A stretch of 42,062 nucleotides of DNA. Source: an uncultured Spartobacteria bacterium. Its GTDB lineage: Bacteria > Verrucomicrobiota > Verrucomicrobiia > Chthoniobacterales > Chthoniobacteraceae. The stretch is from NCBI GenBank assembly GCA_903901425.1, contig CAIURC010000139.1, positions 1 to 42,062 on the forward strand, written 5' to 3'. Both the position numbers and the translations under genes were made by a program. Shown in pieces: positions 1 through 10,055 of this stretch. Below the pieces are notes generated by a model. The model made no database searches, was not told the origin of the DNA, and saw nothing but the letters and a program-made list of their open reading frames with translations. Positions within the stretch are counted from its first letter, which is position 1. Each line of letters opens with the position of its first letter.

Positions 1-353
1 AAGCGGGCCACACGTTTTCGGGCTGGAACACAGCCGCCTACGGGACCGGAGCGAACTACGCGGCGGGAGCGAATTACACGGCGGATGCAGGAATGGTGCT
101 GTACGCGAAGTGGAGCCTGATTCCGACGTACACGGTGAGTTACCAGGCGAACGGTGCGACGGGCGGAACTGCGCCAGCGTCGCAGACAAAGACACAGGGA
201 GTTGCGTTGGCGCTGTCGGGAAACACGGGGAACTTGGTGAAAGCGGGCCACACGTTTTCGGGCTGGAACACAGCCGCCGACGGGACCGGAGCGAACTACG
301 CGGCGGGAGCGAATTACACGGCGGACGCGGCGATGGTGCTGTACGCGAAGTGG
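1..353 (+). repeat. 240-bp tandem repeat coding for InlB B-repeats
   Basis: Bases 1-113 recur at 241-353 with only five mismatches (positions 39, 86, 89, 91 and 92 of the first copy), so the period is 240 bp, one 80-residue protein repeat. The near-identity at DNA level, including silent positions, points to recent duplication or gene conversion. More copies probably lie to the left of the window. Confidence 0.9.
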
Positions 354-1823
354 GGAGTGGACGTTCGGAAAGCACCTAGTTTCAAAAAAGGCCCGGACCA
401 AATAGTCGCTCTGGGTTCTCCGGAGCAAACGGTCCCCGACTGGGCCACGGAGATCCGGTCCGGCGCACCGGAGTCGGAAAACCCAAGACTGATTTTTGTC
501 GTGGGCGTGGATCGTCCGGAGCTTTTCGAGAGGCAGCCGACGGTTTCCGAGACGGGCACTCTGGTTTACAAGCCATCGAGCCGTCAAACCGGACAAGCGC
601 AGGTCACCGTTGCGCTGTATGAATCTGTGGAGGCCGGCGAGACAGTGTTCGCGCAGTCATTCTCGATCAGGGTCTTTTCGCCGAGCGAGCAGTTCGGGGT
701 TTACAACGGACTCGTGCGAGAGCCGGAGGACGGAATAGCCGCTCATGCCAGCAGCGGGATGGTTCGGGTTGCTGTGGGACGAACTGGGGCGTTCAGCGCC
801 ACATTGTGGCTGGGCGGCGCGCGCTACCGGGCCGCAGGAGCGTTGGACAGCAATGGCGTTGCGCGTTTCGGAAAAACCCGGGTTGCAGCCCTGCCCTTGA
901 TGCGCCGGGGTAAAACGCCTTTGAAATGGAGTTTCAGTCTGGATTCTGCGGATCCAGACATCCTTACGGGTTTAGTTACGGAGGCCGGAGTGGAGTTTGT
1001 CCGAATGAATGCGGAACGCGCTCCGTTCACTGCAAAACCCGTCGCGGCGCTGTCCCCGGTCCATGCTCCGCGGATGATGAACGTGCGTGAAGACGTGCTT
1101 GGGCAGTACACGGTGGTTTTTGAAGCAAAGCCGGTCGAGGGTATGCCCGGGATGGACCTGCCTCAGGGAGCGGGCATTGGGTATCTCGTCCTTTCGGGGA
1201 GTGGCGTTGTCAGAATGGCGGGCAGGCTTGCTGACGGGACCCCGGTGAGTGCAGGCAACTCGATCTCAAAGGGTTACGCGTGGCCGTTCTACTGTTACCT
1301 GTACCGGGGAAGAGGATCGGTTGGGGGCGATGTTCGGTTCAGGAACTTGGATACCACGGATGTCGACGGCACGGCGTTGCGGTGGTTCAGGCCTGGTATC
1401 TTGGCTGCGAAGGCGTATCCCAAGGGCTGGGAAAGTGGGCTTGTTTTGGATCTGGTGGGCAGCCGTTATTTTCGGCCGGCCAGGGTTGCGGTTCCGCAGC
1501 CCCAGGCCGGCCGCGCCAGTTCCGGTGAAACCGGCGCAAATGCGCTCTTCACCCTCAAAAACGGGGCGTCTTCCAGCGTGCCCTTCAGCCAGTCGCTCTG
1601 GATACTGCCTTCGCAGAAAGTCGCCCTGATCGGGCCGAATCCGGCAGGATTCCGCATGGCCATCCAGCCTGGGACGGGTCTGTGGTCGGGTCGGTTTCTT
1701 CATCCCGACACCGGACGCCCAACCCCGTTTTGGGGCGTGCTGCTTCAAAAGCAGAGGATCGGCCACGGCTTTTTCCTCGTTCCGGCGGGCTCTGGAGCGG
1801 TGCACGTGGAGCTTCTGGAGTGA
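3..1823 (+). CDS. Secreted/surface protein with InlB-type B-repeats (5' end outside window)
   Basis: The frame is open to the left edge, so the N-terminus and any signal peptide are missing. The visible part starts inside one B-repeat (ending in the MVLYAKW signature), followed by a complete repeat of about 80 residues (YTVSYQANGATGG ... FSGWNTAADGTG ... VLYAKW). This is the Listeria-Bacteroides repeat family (Flg_new/InlB B-repeat), a small beta-grasp-like module found in surface and secreted proteins, often in adhesins. After the repeats come about 490 residues rich in beta-strand-like sequence that I do not recognise. The first part of this, with 'TGTLVYKPSSRQTGQAQVTVAL', resembles Ig/cadherin-like segments of large verrucomicrobial surface proteins. 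There are no obvious catalytic motifs. An extracellular binding or structural role is inference. The gene ends in TGA with no close downstream partner. Confidence 0.75.
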   Translation, partial: AGHTFSGWNTAAYGTGANYAAGANYTADAGMVLYAKWSLIPTYTVSYQANGATGGTAPASQTKTQGVALALSGNTGNLVKAGHTFSGWNTAADGTGANYAAGANYTADAAMVLYAKWGVDVRKAPSFKKGPDQIVALGSPEQTVPDWATEIRSGAPESENPRLIFVVGVDRPELFERQPTVSETGTLVYKPSSRQTGQAQVTVALYESVEAGETVFAQSFSIRVFSPSEQFGVYNGLVREPEDGIAAHASSGMVRVAVGRTGAFSATLWLGGARYRAAGALDSNGVARFGKTRVAALPLMRRGKTPLKWSFSLDSADPDILTGLVTEAGVEFVRMNAERAPFTAKPVAALSPVHAPRMMNVREDVLGQYTVVFEAKPVEGMPGMDLPQGAGIGYLVLSGSGVVRMAGRLADGTPVSAGNSISKGYAWPFYCYLYRGRGSVGGDVRFRNLDTTDVDGTALRWFRPGILAAKAYPKGWESGLVLDLVGSRYFRPARVAVPQPQAGRASSGETGANALFTLKNGASSSVPFSQSLWILPSQKVALIGPNPAGFRMAIQPGTGLWSGRFLHPDTGRPTPFWGVLLQKQRIGHGFFLVPAGSGAVHVELLE

Positions 1824-2134
1824 GAAAACTCGAAGAGGCAGCGTCGAAATTGGGTGTTTCTCGAAGGAGGTCATTGCCAATGGGCGCCCGGTGTTTGGGG
1901 GCTGGGTCATTGCCCGGTCACCTCGCCCAGCAGAAGGAGATGGGCTTTGAATCGGTTTAAAGAGGCTGGCCCGTCCTCAAGGCCGGTCTTAGAAAAGCAG
2001 GCCGGCGCCCTGTGAGCCGGATCGCTCCGGGATGGAGGGGATGCTGGTGTTGCTCCGGCTCCACCCAAAGAGGGGGGTGGCCGGGCTGCCCGGTTCGCCC
2101 TATCAAGACGAGCAGATCAACCGTCTTCCTCCCC
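1824..2134. other. Intergenic gap without a recognised gene
   Basis: 311 bp between the B-repeat protein and the PSCyt protein. The frame of the downstream gene stays open back to a GTG at 2012, but that extension is Arg/Cys/Gly-rich, has no leader character, and lies in front of a good signal peptide starting at 2135. It is therefore treated as untranslated. No strong terminator hairpin was seen. Confidence 0.5.
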
Positions 2135-5100
2135 ATGACCACCCTCCACCAAATCGGAGGCCGCATCCTGCGTGGCCTGATTTTTCCCATCGCCCCCGTT
2201 GCACTCACACTGGGAGCGCCTGGCGCGCACGCGGTTGAATCTGGCCCCGGCAAGGCTCCTGTCAGTTATTTCAACGAGGTTCGGCCTATTTTCCAGGCCA
2301 ACTGTCAGGGATGTCATCAGCCGGCCAAGGCCAAGGGCGGTTACGTGATGACCGACATGAAGAAAATGTTCGCCGGGGGCGACAAGGAAGGGGTTGCGGT
2401 GGTGCCGGGCGACGTTTCCAAGGGCTCCCTTCTCGAACAGATTCTGCCCGTGGACGGTTCCGCAGAGATGCCCAAGAACAAGCCGCCCCTGACAGAGCCC
2501 CAACTGGCTGTGATCCGGCGCTGGATCGCCGAGGGTGCCAAGGACGACACGCCGGCGGACGCCGTAGCCCATTTTGACGCCGAACATCCGCCCGTTTATC
2601 CGCGCCTGCCCGTGGTTGCCTCCATGGATTTCTCCCCGGACGGCCAGTTGCTCGCCGTGTCCGGATTTCATGAAGTTCTCCTTCACAAGGCCGACGGATC
2701 CGGCATCGCCGGCCGGTTGATTGGGATCTCGCAGCGGATCCAGAACGTGCGCTTTTCTCCGGACGGCAAGTGGTTGCTGGTGGTTGGGGGCGACCCAGGC
2801 CGGATGGGAGAGGTTCAGATTTGGGAGGTAGCCACCCAGAAGTTGAAGAACTCAATTCCCGTTGGCTGGGACACGTTGTACGGAGCAAGCTGGTCGCCCG
2901 ACAGCACGCAGATCGCCTTCGGCTGTGCGGACAACACCGTTCGTGTCATCGAAGTCCAGACCGGGAAACAGCTGCTCCAGATGGGCTCCCACAACGAGTG
3001 GGCATTGGAAACCGTGTTCTCGACGAAGGGTGATCATGTGGTGTCTGTGGCCCGGGACATGACCGTCAAACTGTCCGATGTGCCCGGCCAGCGGTTCATC
3101 GATAACGTCACCTCCATCACCCCAGGCGCGCTCCGCGGCGGCTTGGATTCCGTGGACCGCCACCCGAAACAGGACGTGATTGCCGTGGGCGGCGCCGATG
3201 GCAGCCCTCAGCTCTTCCAGATCTTCCGGACCGCCGCCCGTCGGATTGGCGACAACGCCAACCTCATCAAAAAGTACGACGGCATGCTGGGCCGGGTCAG
3301 CGTTGTCCGGTTTTCAAAAGACGGTCGACATTTGGCCGCTGTCAGCGCGCTGGACGGCGCCGGTGAACTCTCCGTCTTTTCCGTGGGCGAAGATTTTACC
3401 GGGTCCAAACAGATCCAGAATTTGCGGGCGAAACCGGCCAAGGACCGGAACCCGCAGGAGACGTCGGAGCTAGCCGCATTTGAAGATACATTCGGATGGC
3501 GGACGGTTCACATGAAGCTGCCCATGGCGCCCTATGCACTCGCGTTTCATCCCGATGGAAGCCGGGTCGCGGTTTCGGGCAGTGACGGCGCGGTGCGCTT
3601 CGTGGACGTGTCTACTGGAATGGTCAGCCGCGAATTTGCGGCGGCACCGGTGCAGAAAGGCGCCAAGCCGCCTGTGGGCCGGACGCTGGTCCGGCGGACG
3701 GCCGAGCCAGCCGTGGCGGAGGGCGAAGTCGCACCGGAACCTGGGCAGATTCAGGCGCTGGAGGTGAGTCCGGCCAAAATCGACATTGCGCGCAGGAACG
3801 ATGCTGTCCAGGTGCTGGTGACTGCGAAGCTGGTGTCTGGCGAGGTGGCGGACGTGACGCGTCTGGCCAAGCTGGAGCTTGGTGAACCGCTGGCAACCAT
3901 GACGCCGCGTGGCCGGTTGGTGCCGGCCCGGGACGGCGAAACCCGGCTGAAGGTCAGCTACGCAGGACGCACCACCGAGGTCCCGGTCAAGGTGGCGGGC
4001 GCCCAGAAACCCTTCGAAGCCGATTTCGTGAGGGACGTGAATCCCGCCATGACCAAGTTGGGGTGCAACCAGGGCGCGTGCCATGGATCCAAGAACGGGA
4101 AGGGTGGATTCAAGCTGTCGCTGCGCGGCTACGACCCATTGTTTGACGTCCGGGCACTCACCGACGAACTCGCTGGCCGCAGGGTCAGCCTTTCTTCGCC
4201 AGACGACAGTCTGATGTTGCTCAAGGCCATTGCCGAGGTCCCGCATGAGGGCGGGCGCCGTTGCGAGAACGGCGATCCGGCCTACCGCATCCTGCGCCAG
4301 TGGATTGCCGAAGGCGCGAAGCTCAAGGAGACCGCCGCCCGGGTGAAGTCGATCGAGGTCCTGCCGATCAACCCTGTGCTGGGCCAGGTCGGGAGCCGGC
4401 TCCAGATGCGCGTTCTTGCCACCTACACCGACGGTGTTCAGCGCGACGTGACGGCTGACGCGTTCCTAGATTCCGGCAACGTGGACGTGTCCACCGTCGA
4501 CGGCGCCGGCTTGGTCCAGACGCTGCGCCGGGGCGAGGCACCGATCCTTGCCCGGTTCGAGGGAAGTTACGCGGCAACCACCGTGACCGTGATGGGTGAC
4601 CGGAAAGGATTTGAATGGAAGGCGCCTGAAACCTGGGGCCGGATCGACGAACTCGCCGCCTCCAAATGGCAGCGGATGAAGATCCAGCCCTCCGAACTCT
4701 GCACAGACGGCGAGTTCCTGCGCCGGGTGACCTTGGATCTGACCGGGCTTCCACCCGGGCCGGAAGAACTCCGGGCATTCCTGAACGATACCCGGCCAAC
4801 GCGTGAGAAGCGCGAGGCTGCGGTGGATCGTCTGATTGGCACCCAGGAGTTTCTGGACCACTGGACCAACAAATGGAGCGACATGCTTCAGGTGAACGCG
4901 AAGTTCCTTGGACGCGAAGGCGCTGACGCGTTTCGGATGTGGATCCGCGGGCAGCTGGAGAAGAACGTGCCATACGACCAGTTTGTGCGCTCGATCCTGA
5001 CGGCGCAGGGGTCGAACTTTGAGAATCCCGCCGCGAGTTATTGGAAAGTGCTGCGCCAGCCAGCGGAGGCGTTGGAAAACACGACCCACCTGTTCCTTGC

Positions 5101-7234
5101 GACCCGGTTCAACTGCAACAAGTGCCATGACCACCCGTTTGAGCGGTGGACCCAAGACCAGTACTACCAGACCGGTGCGTATTTCGCGCAGTTCTCCCTC
5201 GCCGATGACGCGGCCAACAGCAAGGGCCGCAAACTCGGTGGCACCGCTGTGGAAGGCGCGAAACCGTTGTTCGAAAAGGTCGCTGAGAATCCGGCGGGCA
5301 CCTTTGTCCATGACCGGACCGGTGCGGTGACCGAACCGCAGTTCCCGTACCCGGCCAAGGCCGAGGTCGATCCCAAGAGCCCGCGCCGGATCCAGCTTGC
5401 GGCATGGCTGACTTCTCCGGACAACCGGTATTTCGCCTCCAGCTACGCGAACCGCGCCTGGGGCTACTTGCTGGGACGCGGCCTGATCGAGCCGCTGGAC
5501 GACATCCGTGCCGGAAACCCGGCGAGCAACCCGGAGCTTCTGGAGCATCTGACGAAGCGGTTTGTGGAGGGCGGGTTCAACGTCCGGAGCCTGCTCCGGG
5601 AGATCTGCGTGTCGCGCACCTACCAGCTCTCGATCCAGACCAATAAATGGAACGAGGACGACACCACCAATTACTCGCATGCCGTGGCACGGCGGCTTCC
5701 GGCGGAAACGCTGTTCGATGCGGTTTACAAAGTCACGGGGTCATCCAAGGCAGCGCACCGGGCGACCTCGATGGTCGAGAACGAGGGCGAAATGAGCACC
5801 TTCCTCGCCACCCTCGGACGGCCTCTGCGGGAGAGTGCCTGCGAGTGTGAACGCAGCAGCGAGTTGCGGCTCGGCTCCGTCATGGCGTTGCTGAGCGGTC
5901 CGACTATTTCCAGCGCGATCCAAGATCCCAAGAACGCTCTCGCCACGCTGGTGACCCAGCACCAGGACGACGCGAACCTCGTGAACGAACTCTTCCTCCG
6001 GGTGCTCTCCAGAGACGCCACGGCGCGGGAAATTGAGGCTACCCGCAAACTTCTGGGAACAGTCGATGCCGACCACCAGAAGGTCGCTGCGGCATGGGAG
6101 GCCAAGGAAAAGGAACAGGCCCCGGTCATCGCCCGGATGGAGAAGGAGCGGGAGGCGGCCATTGCGAAGGCGACGGCCGAGCTAACTGGATACGAGACGG
6201 CCACCCAATTCTTCCGGGAGGAACGGGAAAAGGTCCGCAAGGAACGTGAGACTCAAGCCGTGCAGGCTGTGAAGGGATACGAGGAAAGCCTCGCGGAACG
6301 CACGGCCGGATGGCTGGCTTCGCAGAAGCCTGCCGCTGACGCGCCGGTTTGGTTGACGCTGAAGCCGAAGGAGGCCAAGGCCACGCTGCCGCAGACCACC
6401 CTGAAAGTGCAGCCCGACAACTCCATCCTCGCCTCCGGCGGCAACAACCGGACGGATTATGTTGTCACGTTCGATACCGATGCACAGGCGATCACCGGCC
6501 TGCTGCTCGAAGTGCTTCCAGACCCGTCTCTGCCTGAGTTCGGTCCGGGCCGTGCGAAGACTGGAAATTTTGTCCTCAACGGCATCACACTCAGGGCGGG
6601 TGCGAAGGGGAAACCGGAGTCGCCTGTCACGCTGAAGGAGGCGTGGGCCAGTTTCTCCCAGGACAAGTACCCGGTGGCAGCTGCGATTGGAGCTGAGGAA
6701 GATGCGAAGGGCTGGGCACTCTCAGGTGGCCTTGGCAGGCGCCAGTTGGCGGCGTTCAAGCTCGAGCAGCCGATCCCAGGCGGACCCGGAACCTCCCTGC
6801 GTGTCACGCTTTCGCATAAGCAGCCTGAAAACACGATTGGAAGGTTCCGGCTTCATGTCACCACGGCGGCGAACCCGCTCAGTGCCGGGCTTCCCGAAGC
6901 CGTCCACGCGGTTCTGAATCAGGACCCTTCGGCCAGAACGGCCGATGGACTCAAACTGGTCGCCGAACATCTTCGGACTGCAGACGCCGAGTACTGGCGC
7001 TTGAAACGTCTGGAGCATGTCGCGAAACAGCCTCTGACCCCGGATCCCAAACACACCGGACTCCAGCAGACGCTGGCCACCGCAAAGGAACCCATCCGGC
7101 TCGATCCGATACTGGTGCAACTCAGGGAAGACATCGAGGCCAGCAAACGCCAGGTGGCAAACAAGCGCCTGACCGTGGTGCAGGACCTCGCATGGGCTCT
7201 GGTCAACAACCCCGCATTTCTGTTCAACCGTTAA
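2135..7234 (+). CDS. Exported multi-domain PSCyt1-WD40-Ig-PSCyt2 (DUF1549)-PSD1 (DUF1553) protein
   Basis: The ATG at 2135 gives a signal peptide (hydrophobic core [16 protein letters not shown], cleavage after AHA) and a 1699-residue protein. Visible order: planctomycete-type cytochrome domain with CQGCH (C57, C60, H61); WD40-like blades with repeated 'FSPDG' (about 160-495); Ig-like domain (about 540-625); a second cysteine motif CNQGACH (C644, C649, H650); another Ig-like domain (about 738-820); PSCyt2/DUF1549 (about 834-1040) with CNKCH (C994, C997, H998); PSD1/DUF1553 (from about 1083). A Glu/Lys/Arg-rich coiled coil (about 1322-1385) and a beta-rich stretch interrupt PSD1 before its usual terminal 'NNPAFLFNR'. 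These families are abundant in PVC bacteria and usually paired with DUF1501 proteins, as here, 13 bp downstream. The biochemical role of the pair is unproven; periplasmic or surface polymer breakdown or redox functions have been suggested. Confidence 0.9.
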   Translation: MTTLHQIGGRILRGLIFPIAPVALTLGAPGAHAVESGPGKAPVSYFNEVRPIFQANCQGCHQPAKAKGGYVMTDMKKMFAGGDKEGVAVVPGDVSKGSLLEQILPVDGSAEMPKNKPPLTEPQLAVIRRWIAEGAKDDTPADAVAHFDAEHPPVYPRLPVVASMDFSPDGQLLAVSGFHEVLLHKADGSGIAGRLIGISQRIQNVRFSPDGKWLLVVGGDPGRMGEVQIWEVATQKLKNSIPVGWDTLYGASWSPDSTQIAFGCADNTVRVIEVQTGKQLLQMGSHNEWALETVFSTKGDHVVSVARDMTVKLSDVPGQRFIDNVTSITPGALRGGLDSVDRHPKQDVIAVGGADGSPQLFQIFRTAARRIGDNANLIKKYDGMLGRVSVVRFSKDGRHLAAVSALDGAGELSVFSVGEDFTGSKQIQNLRAKPAKDRNPQETSELAAFEDTFGWRTVHMKLPMAPYALAFHPDGSRVAVSGSDGAVRFVDVSTGMVSREFAAAPVQKGAKPPVGRTLVRRTAEPAVAEGEVAPEPGQIQALEVSPAKIDIARRNDAVQVLVTAKLVSGEVADVTRLAKLELGEPLATMTPRGRLVPARDGETRLKVSYAGRTTEVPVKVAGAQKPFEADFVRDVNPAMTKLGCNQGACHGSKNGKGGFKLSLRGYDPLFDVRALTDELAGRRVSLSSPDDSLMLLKAIAEVPHEGGRRCENGDPAYRILRQWIAEGAKLKETAARVKSIEVLPINPVLGQVGSRLQMRVLATYTDGVQRDVTADAFLDSGNVDVSTVDGAGLVQTLRRGEAPILARFEGSYAATTVTVMGDRKGFEWKAPETWGRIDELAASKWQRMKIQPSELCTDGEFLRRVTLDLTGLPPGPEELRAFLNDTRPTREKREAAVDRLIGTQEFLDHWTNKWSDMLQVNAKFLGREGADAFRMWIRGQLEKNVPYDQFVRSILTAQGSNFENPAASYWKVLRQPAEALENTTHLFLATRFNCNKCHDHPFERWTQDQYYQTGAYFAQFSLADDAANSKGRKLGGTAVEGAKPLFEKVAENPAGTFVHDRTGAVTEPQFPYPAKAEVDPKSPRRIQLAAWLTSPDNRYFASSYANRAWGYLLGRGLIEPLDDIRAGNPASNPELLEHLTKRFVEGGFNVRSLLREICVSRTYQLSIQTNKWNEDDTTNYSHAVARRLPAETLFDAVYKVTGSSKAAHRATSMVENEGEMSTFLATLGRPLRESACECERSSELRLGSVMALLSGPTISSAIQDPKNALATLVTQHQDDANLVNELFLRVLSRDATAREIEATRKLLGTVDADHQKVAAAWEAKEKEQAPVIARMEKEREAAIAKATAELTGYETATQFFREEREKVRKERETQAVQAVKGYEESLAERTAGWLASQKPAADAPVWLTLKPKEAKATLPQTTLKVQPDNSILASGGNNRTDYVVTFDTDAQAITGLLLEVLPDPSLPEFGPGRAKTGNFVLNGITLRAGAKGKPESPVTLKEAWASFSQDKYPVAAAIGAEEDAKGWALSGGLGRRQLAAFKLEQPIPGGPGTSLRVTLSHKQPENTIGRFRLHVTTAANPLSAGLPEAVHAVLNQDPSARTADGLKLVAEHLRTADAEYWRLKRLEHVAKQPLTPDPKHTGLQQTLATAKEPIRLDPILVQLREDIEASKRQVANKRLTVVQDLAWALVNNPAFLFNR

Positions 7235-7247
7235 CCCCACAACACGT

Positions 7248-8717
7248 ATGCTTCATCTCCCAGGCGGTACCTGCAGCGATCTCTGCAACGCAGAACTTAA
7301 AATGTCCCGGCGCGATCTTCTGCGCCTGGGTGGCACCGGAATCATGGGCATGTCCCTCGGGACGATGTTCAAGCTCCAAGCAATGGCCAGCGAGGCAACC
7401 GCCAAGGGCGGTCCGGGCTGGGGCAAGGCCAAGAGCGTGGTCATGATCTATCTCCAGGGCGGCCCCAGCCACATCGATCTCTGGGACCCGAAGGAAAATG
7501 TTCCCGACAACATCCGTTCCGCGTTCAACACCATCCCGACCAAGATTCCCGGGATCCATTACACGGACATCCTGCCGCGGCTCGCCAAGGTGAACGACAA
7601 ATTCACCCAGATCCGTTCCATGGGGTACACCCCCAACGGCCTGTTTAACCACACCGCGGCCATCTACCAGATCATGACCGGCTACACCACCGACAAGGTG
7701 AGTGCCTCCGGACAGCTCGAACCACCGGATGCCAAGGATTTCCCGAACTTCGGATCCAACATTGTCCGGTTGAAACCCAGCAGCGAGCCGATGCTGCCTT
7801 TTGTCATGCTCCCGCGGCCGCTTCAGGAGAGCAACGTGGTGGGCAAGGGCGGCACCGCTGGGTTCCTCGGCAAGGCATTTGATCCCTACACCCTGTACCC
7901 CACCGGTGATGATCTCGACATGTTCAAGATGGACCGGATCAAGGTGGACGACCTCAAGCTCCCTCCCGAGGTGTTTGCGCTTCGGCTTCAGCGCCGGGCT
8001 GAATTGCGGGACCTTATCGAAAGCTCGATGCCGGCCGTCGAAAAAGCCGTCGAGAAGTACAACCTCGACGACTATTACCAGCGTGCGCTGAGCCTGATCG
8101 TTTCTGGGCGCGCCCGGAAAGCGTTCGATCTGAGCGAGGAAACCCACGAAATGCGGGACCGCTATGGCCGGAATACATTCGGCCAGAGCTGTCTCCTTGC
8201 ACGGCGCCTCGTGGAAGCCGGCACCCGCGTGGTGGAGGTGATCTGGCCCAAGGTCGCCAACTCCGACAACCATTCCTGGGACCACCATGTCGGCCTCACC
8301 GACCGGATGAAGACGAAGTCCGGTCCCATGCTGGACCAAGGTCTCGCCGCGTTCATTGAGGACATGGATTCCCGCGGTCTCCTCGAGGAGACGCTTGTGG
8401 TTGCGATTGGCGAGTTTGGGCGTTCCCCGCAGAAGGGGGTGAGCACCTCGGGCAACGGCAACAGCGCCGACGGCCGGGACCACTGGCCTTATTGCTACTC
8501 TGCGCTGGTCGCCGGCGCCGGCACCAAACGGGGTTACGTGCACGGGAAGAGCGACAAGACTGGAAGCAGCCCAGCGGAGGACCCGGTGCATCCGATGGAG
8601 CTTCTGGCCACCATCTACCACGCCTGTGGGATCGACCCGGAAACCATCGTTTTCAACCACCTCAACCAGCCCCGCGAGTTGGTGAAAGCGAAGGCCATTC
8701 CCGCTCTGTTTGCCTGA
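7248..8717 (+). CDS. DUF1501 family exported protein
   Basis: 489 residues, 13 bp after the PSCyt gene and almost certainly co-transcribed with it. Near the N-terminus is a twin-arginine-like leader ([12 protein letters not shown]), so export in a folded state by Tat is likely. An ATG at 7302, directly before SRRDLL, is an alternative start. The core reads like the DUF1501 family, which belongs to the alkaline-phosphatase/sulfatase-like fold group: '[15 protein letters not shown]' near the start, '[11 protein letters not shown]' in the middle, '[10 protein letters not shown]' and '[17 protein letters not shown]' towards the end, with His/Asp residues suited to metal binding. DUF1501 proteins nearly always neighbour DUF1549/DUF1553 proteins in PVC genomes and are thought to work with them. 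The substrate is unknown. Confidence 0.9.
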   Translation: MLHLPGGTCSDLCNAELKMSRRDLLRLGGTGIMGMSLGTMFKLQAMASEATAKGGPGWGKAKSVVMIYLQGGPSHIDLWDPKENVPDNIRSAFNTIPTKIPGIHYTDILPRLAKVNDKFTQIRSMGYTPNGLFNHTAAIYQIMTGYTTDKVSASGQLEPPDAKDFPNFGSNIVRLKPSSEPMLPFVMLPRPLQESNVVGKGGTAGFLGKAFDPYTLYPTGDDLDMFKMDRIKVDDLKLPPEVFALRLQRRAELRDLIESSMPAVEKAVEKYNLDDYYQRALSLIVSGRARKAFDLSEETHEMRDRYGRNTFGQSCLLARRLVEAGTRVVEVIWPKVANSDNHSWDHHVGLTDRMKTKSGPMLDQGLAAFIEDMDSRGLLEETLVVAIGEFGRSPQKGVSTSGNGNSADGRDHWPYCYSALVAGAGTKRGYVHGKSDKTGSSPAEDPVHPMELLATIYHACGIDPETIVFNHLNQPRELVKAKAIPALFA

Positions 8718-8747
8718 GTCTGGCGGGGCAGATCCCAGCGTGCTCAG

Positions 8748-8768
8748 GTTTCCGGCGAATCCGGAAAC
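8748..8768 (+). terminator. Hairpin downstream of the DUF1501 gene
   Basis: Perfect 8-bp inverted repeat GTTTCCGG / CCGGAAAC with a 5-nt loop (CGAAT), 31 bp after the stop codon. No T-run follows, so it is at best a weak intrinsic terminator or an mRNA 3'-end stabiliser. Confidence 0.35.
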
Positions 8769-8917
8769 TCCCGTAGCTAGGGCCCAGCGTGTCCGGCGTG
8801 AAGCACGGCTCCAGAAGGAGCGTCTGCAGCGTTGGCGCGGGATGCAGCGCAGGCTGGTGAAATTGCGAAACGATCGACGTTCTCTGGGGTTGTGAGCATT
8901 GTAACTGCACGTATCCC

Positions 8918-9925
8918 ATGAACAAACGCCTTAACGCCGTCCTTTTGTTTGCCTCGTTGGTTGGGGCGCATGCCGCCGACCCGACTGCCGCCCCGCAGAA
9001 GCCCGCTGCATCCGCACCGGCTGTGCAGGAAAGCGACCCGGAACGGTTGAAGTACGAGATGCCGCTCAAGCCCGATGAGAATGTGGCCTACGGTTCGCAT
9101 CGGATGCAGAAAATCTATTTCTGGCGGGCCAAGTCCGAGAAACCCACGCCTCTTCTGGTCTATATCCATGGCGGAGGCTGGAGTGGCGGCGACCGTTCTG
9201 TAGTCCGCCATATGCTCCAACCGGCTCTCGAGGCCGGCATTTCTGTTGCGTCGGTCGAGTACCGCACCATCAAGGATTCCACCGCTGACGGGCTGGTGCC
9301 GCCGGTGAAAGGGCCGATGTACGACTGCGCACGTGCTCTTCAGTTCTGCCGGAGCAAGGCCAAGGAATGGAACCTCGACAAAACCAAGGTCGCACTTTCC
9401 GGAGGTTCAGCCGGAGCCTGCACCAGCCTCTGGCTCGCTTTCCATGACGATCTTGCCGACCCGAACAGCAATGATCCGGTGGCCCGGGAGTCAACCCGCG
9501 TGGTTTGTGCCGCGGTCTCCGGCGCCCAGACCACGCTCGATCCCCGCCAGATGCGTGAATGGACGCCAAACAGCAAGTACGGGGCCCATGCGTTTGGAAT
9601 CGCTGCCGACCCGGTGACAAAGGCTTCCTCTTTCCAAGTGTTCTTTGATTCCCGGGAAAAGATCCTGCCCTGGATCCAGCAGTATTCACCCTACGAACTC
9701 GTCTCAAGTGACGACCCGGCAACCGGGCTTTTTTACTCCGCGCCGCCGAACCTCGGGCAGGAGGAAAAAGACCCGACCCACACCGCCAACTTCGGCGTGA
9801 AACTCAAGGAGCATTGCGACGCCAAGCGTGTCTCTTGCGAACTGGTTTATCCGGGTGCGCCGGGCGTGAAACACGCCAACGACAACGATTTCATCAAGGC
9901 CCATCTCCGACCTGAATTGAAGTGA
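8918..9925 (+). CDS. Secreted alpha/beta-hydrolase (esterase/lipase-like)
   Basis: 335 residues with a clear signal peptide (KRLNAVLLFASLVGAHA, cleavage before ADP). The fold signature is that of the BD-FAE/HSL-like esterases: an oxyanion-hole motif HGGGW (from H84), a nucleophile elbow GGSAG with Ser164, and a likely catalytic His319 in 'GVKHANDND'. The predicted role is hydrolysis of carboxyl esters outside the cytoplasm, for example acetyl or feruloyl groups on plant polysaccharides, but substrate specificity cannot be read from the sequence. It lies 200 bp after the DUF1501 gene, behind a hairpin, so it may be its own transcription unit. It converges with the dnaE2 operon. Confidence 0.85.
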   Translation: MNKRLNAVLLFASLVGAHAADPTAAPQKPAASAPAVQESDPERLKYEMPLKPDENVAYGSHRMQKIYFWRAKSEKPTPLLVYIHGGGWSGGDRSVVRHMLQPALEAGISVASVEYRTIKDSTADGLVPPVKGPMYDCARALQFCRSKAKEWNLDKTKVALSGGSAGACTSLWLAFHDDLADPNSNDPVARESTRVVCAAVSGAQTTLDPRQMREWTPNSKYGAHAFGIAADPVTKASSFQVFFDSREKILPWIQQYSPYELVSSDDPATGLFYSAPPNLGQEEKDPTHTANFGVKLKEHCDAKRVSCELVYPGAPGVKHANDNDFIKAHLRPELK

Positions 9926-10055
9926 CCAGTCTGTCCTGAGTGCGCCTTGGCTCAGCTGCGTCGGCGGCGGGATTGCGGAGCCGCGATATGGCCCGCTTCT
10001 TCGGTCCGGATACCACCGCTGGAGCGTGGTTCGCAGGAACAACGGCCGTGCGGCG

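Noticed and set aside
2012-2134. GTG 2012 as start of the PSCyt gene
   Set aside because: It would place a 41-residue Arg/Cys/Gly-rich stretch before a complete signal peptide; the ATG at 2135 is far more likely.
4466-5680. 404-codon minus-strand ORF inside the PSCyt gene
   Set aside because: Antisense to recognised PSCyt2/PSD1 domains; composition typical of a GC-rich antisense frame.
7224-8660. 478-codon minus-strand ORF opposite the DUF1501 gene
   Set aside because: The sense frame carries conserved family motifs; the antisense product is His/Gly/Val-rich and featureless.
8710-8895. 61-codon plus-strand ORF between the DUF1501 and esterase genes
   Set aside because: Very Arg-rich, overlaps the previous stop codon and the hairpin, and resembles no family.
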